Assembly (NCBI GenBank): GCA_945872375.1
Contig: CAMBYR010000071.1
Location: 1-8,976, forward strand
Direction of reading: 5' to 3'
From: an uncultured Blautia sp.
GTDB taxonomy: Bacteria > Bacillota > Clostridia > Lachnospirales > Lachnospiraceae
DNA: 8,976 bases
The notes beneath the pieces are model-generated. The model worked only from the letters and a program-made list of their open reading frames with translations, was not told where the DNA came from and made no database searches. Shown piece by piece: positions 6,377 to 8,976 of this stretch; the stretch's first letter is position 1; each line of letters begins with the position of its first letter. The translations under genes and the position numbers were made by a program.

Positions 6377-6895
6377 ATGAAAGAAAAACTGAGAATTGCG
6401 GCCATGGTGCTTCTGGTGATTGCGCTTCTGGCAATCATGGGAGGCTTCTGGACGTTTGTGTCCTGGCAGGCAGGGCAGGAAAAGCAGCAGGAGATGGCAG
6501 AAGGTCAGTCAGGCCAGCAGGAGGAAGGCGGTCTGGAAGCGATGTATATTTCTCTGGGCGCTTCCGGTGAGGAGTATGTGCTGGCAGATGCCAGCGGCGT
6601 TATTGAGTGCGAGCTTCCGGAAGAGGAACTGTATGATGAGTATGGAGGCCGCATTACCTGCCAGGATCTGTTTACCGGGGATAAACTGATTCTGTACGGA
6701 AATATTATAGCAACCAGATCTCTGCCGCCCCAGTATAAGGGAATTACAAAGGCAGTCCTTTCTCACAGAGGAACGCCGGAGGACGCACTGGAGTATGCAG
6801 AAGAAATTCAGACCTATTTTGGGCTTCCCATTGACGGAACAGAACGAAGCAGCAGATCCCTGGCTGAGGATGCAAAACAGAACGGGGAATCGTAA
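6377..6895 (+). CDS. Small single-pass membrane protein of unknown function
   Basis: 172 residues, not recognised with certainty. A short basic start (KEKLR) precedes a hydrophobic helix at about 7-28, which predicts the N-terminus inside and the rest outside. Residues 29-52 form a Gln/Glu/Gly-rich linker (QEKQQEMAEGQSGQQEEGG). The C-terminal domain, about 53-150, alternates short strands (YVLADASGVIECEL, GDKLILYG, PPQYKGITKAVLS) in a way that resembles a small OB-fold of the DUF3221/YobA kind. This is a visual impression only. There is no lipobox, and two Cys lie in the outer domain. It starts 3 bases after the ATPase stop with its RBS (CAGGAG, 6364-6369) inside that gene, so it is probably co-translated with the nuclease-ATPase pair. 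A strong terminator follows. An accessory or sensor role for the membrane-bound ATPase is a guess from position. Confidence 0.75.
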   Translation: MKEKLRIAAMVLLVIALLAIMGGFWTFVSWQAGQEKQQEMAEGQSGQQEEGGLEAMYISLGASGEEYVLADASGVIECELPEEELYDEYGGRITCQDLFTGDKLILYGNIIATRSLPPQYKGITKAVLSHRGTPEDALEYAEEIQTYFGLPIDGTERSSRSLAEDAKQNGES

Positions 6896-6911
6896 AACAG
6901 AGAAAATACGA

Positions 6912-6943
6912 CGGCACAGCTTGCATTTCTGCAGGCTGTGCCG
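6912..6943. terminator. Bidirectional intrinsic terminator between convergent operons
   Basis: Arms CGGCACAGCTTGCA (6912-6925) and TGCAGGCTGTGCCG (6930-6943) pair over 14 positions with one T-G wobble, around a TTTC loop. On the plus strand CTTTTC follows; on the minus strand TCGTATTTT follows. It lies between the stop codons of the small membrane protein gene (6895) and prs (6953), so it can stop transcription from both sides. Confidence 0.85.
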
Positions 6944-6952
6944 CTTTTCATA

Positions 6953-8137
6953 TTATTTGTATTGTGACATATATTCGTTGACACATCGTTTGATCCTGTC
7001 CACAGGATTGAGCAGATGGCTGACAGACAGGTCGTGATTCAGCGTGTCGATAATGAGAGCAATATATTTACTCATATCGCAGCTGATATAGTATTCACGC
7101 TGAAGAAGCTCCGGTGTCTGATAAACCAGATTGGTGGTCAGGAGCTTGTCAAACCAGCCGTTTTCATGAGCTTCATCAAATTTTTTCAGCCCGTCGGTAA
7201 AGAGACCAAAGGTGGAGCAGATATAGATTCTTCCGGCACCTTTTTCCTTGAGAAGGGACGCGATCTTCAGAATCGTGTCGCCGGAGGAGATCATATCGTC
7301 AATGAGGATCATATCTTTGCCCTGGAGCTTCGGTCCGAGGAACTCATAAGCGGCGATGGGATGACGGCCATTAGGCATACGGCGGGAATAATCCAGACGT
7401 TTATAAAACATTCCCATATCAACGCCAAGGATATTTGCCAGATAAATGGCGCGGTTCATGCTGCCTTCATCCGGGCTGATAATCATGAAATGATCGTTAT
7501 CAATGTGCAGGCCTTCTTCGTGATGAAGAAGAGCTTTCAGAAACTGATAGGATGGCTGTACTGTCTCAAATCCATGAAGAGGAGTGGCGTTCTGTACACG
7601 GGCATCATGGGCATCGAAGGTAATGATATTTTCTACACCCATACCGGTAAGTTCCTGGAGGGCCGTGGCGCAGTCAAGAGACTCCCTTCCGATTCGTTTG
7701 CTCTGACGGCTCTCGTAAAGGTATGGCATGATGACATTGACCCGGCGCGCTTTTCCGCCGATTGCGGCGATCACACGTTTTACATCCTGGAAATGATCAT
7801 CAGGAGACATGAGATTGGTAAAGCCGCTCATACGGTAGGTGAGGCTGTAGTTGCATACATCTACCATAATATAAATATCATCGCCCCGGACAGATTCTGT
7901 GATCACGCATTTTCCTTCGCCGGAACCAAAACGGGGATTCTGTACGCCTACTTTATAATTATCTCTCTGATAGCCTTCGAAGGCAAAAGAATTGTTCAGG
8001 TGATGATCTCTTTCTTTTCTCCACTGAACGATCCAGTCATTTACCTTTTGACCAAGATCACTGCAGCTTTCCAGCGGAATTAATCCAAGCCTTCCTACAG
8101 GCAGTGTAGCCAGATCTTTTGTGCTTAACTGTGCCAT
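6953..8137 (-). CDS. prs: Ribose-phosphate pyrophosphokinase (PRPP synthetase), long divergent form
   Basis: Makes 5-phosphoribosyl-1-pyrophosphate from ribose-5-phosphate and ATP, feeding purine, pyrimidine, His, Trp and NAD synthesis in the cytoplasm. At 394 residues it is about 75 longer than classical Prs (about 315), with much of the excess as an N-terminal extension of roughly 50-60 residues. Recognisable elements in order are MPYLYESRQSKR (ATP-binding region), ITFDAHD (the D-x-H metal site), the pyrophosphate loop ISPDEGS (220-226), KRLDYSRRMPNGRH (flexible catalytic loop region) and the PRPP loop ILIDDMISSGDTI with Asp280/Asp281. Classical enzymes have SPDxGG and DDMIDTxGT at the last two loops, so this is a divergent branch. 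AGGAGG (plus-strand 8148-8153) lies 10 bases before the ATG. The start is 3 bases after the upstream ATPase stop, so the two genes form one operon. Another phosphoribosyl-diphosphate enzyme is a minor alternative. Confidence 0.88.
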   Translation of the reverse strand: MAQLSTKDLATLPVGRLGLIPLESCSDLGQKVNDWIVQWRKERDHHLNNSFAFEGYQRDNYKVGVQNPRFGSGEGKCVITESVRGDDIYIMVDVCNYSLTYRMSGFTNLMSPDDHFQDVKRVIAAIGGKARRVNVIMPYLYESRQSKRIGRESLDCATALQELTGMGVENIITFDAHDARVQNATPLHGFETVQPSYQFLKALLHHEEGLHIDNDHFMIISPDEGSMNRAIYLANILGVDMGMFYKRLDYSRRMPNGRHPIAAYEFLGPKLQGKDMILIDDMISSGDTILKIASLLKEKGAGRIYICSTFGLFTDGLKKFDEAHENGWFDKLLTTNLVYQTPELLQREYYISCDMSKYIALIIDTLNHDLSVSHLLNPVDRIKRCVNEYMSQYK

Positions 8138-8140
8138 TCT

Positions 8141-8976
8141 TTATTTTCCTCCTAAAAAAATTTTCTCAATGCGAATGTCCTTCCCGATCAGCTTGATCAT
8201 CTGGTAATTGCTTGCAATACGGGAAAAGGTTCGTTCGGAATAGACGGCAGAAAAATCCTCCAGCTTCATATTGGTGGAAATAATGGTGGATTTACGCCGC
8301 ATGATCCTTTCGTTGATGCATAAAAACAACTGGGATGATACAAAGCTGTTGGTAAGTTCTGTTCCCAGGTCATCAATGATCAGAAGATCGCAGTCAAAAA
8401 TAAAATTTTCTTCGCCGGCATCGTCCTGCTTTCTGGAAAAAGTGGATTTGGCCAGCAGGTCAAACAGGTCGAATGCAGAAAAATACAGGACACAGTGAGC
8501 AGATTTTAAAAGCTCGCCTGCGATACAGTGAGAAAGAAACGTTTTTCCCACACCTGTGCTGCCGTAGAGAAAAAGGTTTTGAAAAGCCGTATCAAAATCT
8601 TTTACAAAATTCCGGGCGGTGTTGTATGCCCGAAGCGCAGTCTCTCTGGCTGTAAGACCTGTCGCATCATTTGTTATTGTATCAGAATAATAGTCAAATG
8701 AAAAGTGGTCAAAATTTTCTTTTTCAAGAATTTCATTCAAATTGGACTGAGAATACAGGAGTTCGATCTCAGCCTTTTTAAAACAGGTGCATTTTTTGCT
8801 GCCGACATAACCGGTGTCCTGACATAACGGGCAGGTGTATGGCATCTCCAGATAATTTTCCGGATATCCGTTTGCTGCGAGAAGCTCCTTTCGCTCACGG
8901 GAAAGGGCGGCTATGGCAGTACGAAGATCGTCTGTACCGACACAAGATCCGTCAAGAAGGGCACGGGCACGTCTTG
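8141..8976 (-). CDS. DnaC/DnaI-like AAA+ ATPase (helicase-loader type), 5' end outside the window
   Basis: 277 residues are visible and the frame stays open to the right edge. The Met at 8845 is therefore internal: upstream codons give a helical, Arg/Leu-rich stretch (DDLRTAIAALSRERKELL) and GYPENYLE, which I recognise as the usual lead-in of this family. A Cys cluster, CPLCQDTGYVGSKKCTC, forms a probable zinc ribbon. The AAA+ core follows with Walker A GSTGVGKT (plus-strand 8540-8563), Walker B LLIIDDLG, sensor 1 STN, and the SRIASNYQMIKLIGKDIR box near the end. Relatives load the replicative helicase DnaB/DnaC, or act on IS21-type elements as IstB. No transposase gene is visible and the partner is prs, so a chromosomal replication role is favoured. 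A stop codon 3 bases before prs suggests coupled translation. Confidence 0.88.
   Translation of the reverse strand, partial: RRARALLDGSCVGTDDLRTAIAALSRERKELLAANGYPENYLEMPYTCPLCQDTGYVGSKKCTCFKKAEIELLYSQSNLNEILEKENFDHFSFDYYSDTITNDATGLTARETALRAYNTARNFVKDFDTAFQNLFLYGSTGVGKTFLSHCIAGELLKSAHCVLYFSAFDLFDLLAKSTFSRKQDDAGEENFIFDCDLLIIDDLGTELTNSFVSSQLFLCINERIMRRKSTIISTNMKLEDFSAVYSERTFSRIASNYQMIKLIGKDIRIEKIFLGGK

Noticed and set aside
7016..8083. 355-codon open frame on the plus strand
   Set aside because: It lies entirely antisense to prs, whose protein has clear PRPP synthetase motifs. The plus-strand translation has no recognisable domain and no matching ribosome binding site.
8843..8845. ATG as the start of the DnaC-like gene
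   Set aside because: The frame stays open to the window edge and its upstream translation continues family-like sequence. There is also no ribosome binding site before this Met.

Overview
The window looks like ordinary chromosomal DNA from a Gram-positive gut clostridium, most likely Lachnospiraceae (Blautia/Dorea/Ruminococcus-like). This is inferred from four things: a class II GalT, a YhaO/YhaN-type nuclease-ATPase pair, a long divergent PRPP synthetase, and a DnaC-like helicase loader with a Cys cluster, together with strong AGGAGG-type ribosome binding sites. I see no transposase, integrase, phage gene, tRNA, rRNA or CRISPR array.

Layout. Positions 3-359 (+) hold the C-terminal end of a hexose-1-phosphate uridylyltransferase (galT). 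Positions 451-1914 (+) encode a secreted protein with three InlB-type B repeats followed by an SGNH/GDSL hydrolase domain. Positions 1915-2252 are a structured gene-free stretch: a sigma-A-like promoter, several near-perfect hairpins and two copies of a 69-bp structured repeat. The first copy begins inside the upstream gene, and a third, partial, inverted copy lies just after asnS. asnS (2253-3644, +) encodes asparaginyl-tRNA synthetase. It is followed by three closely packed genes: an Mre11/SbcD/YhaO-type metallophosphoesterase (3704-4786), a short YhaN-like SMC/ABC ATPase with a transmembrane hairpin inside its coiled coil (4799-6373), and a small single-pass membrane protein of unknown function (6377-6895). 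A strong hairpin (6912-6943) separates these from a convergent minus-strand operon. That operon consists of a DnaC-like AAA+ ATPase whose start lies beyond the right edge (8141-8976) and, 3 bp downstream of it, a 394-residue ribose-phosphate pyrophosphokinase (6953-8137).

How the genes work together. The nuclease-like and ATPase-like proteins very probably form an Mre11-Rad50-like pair, as YhaO and YhaN are thought to in Bacillus. Here the ATPase is compact and appears to sit at the membrane, and the third gene adds another membrane protein. asnS, prs and the helicase-loader-like gene are core housekeeping functions. The most unusual DNA is the hairpin-rich repeat region around asnS. The most unusual proteins are the compact membrane-tethered ATPase and its small partner. 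I found nothing that I can firmly call an undescribed system.
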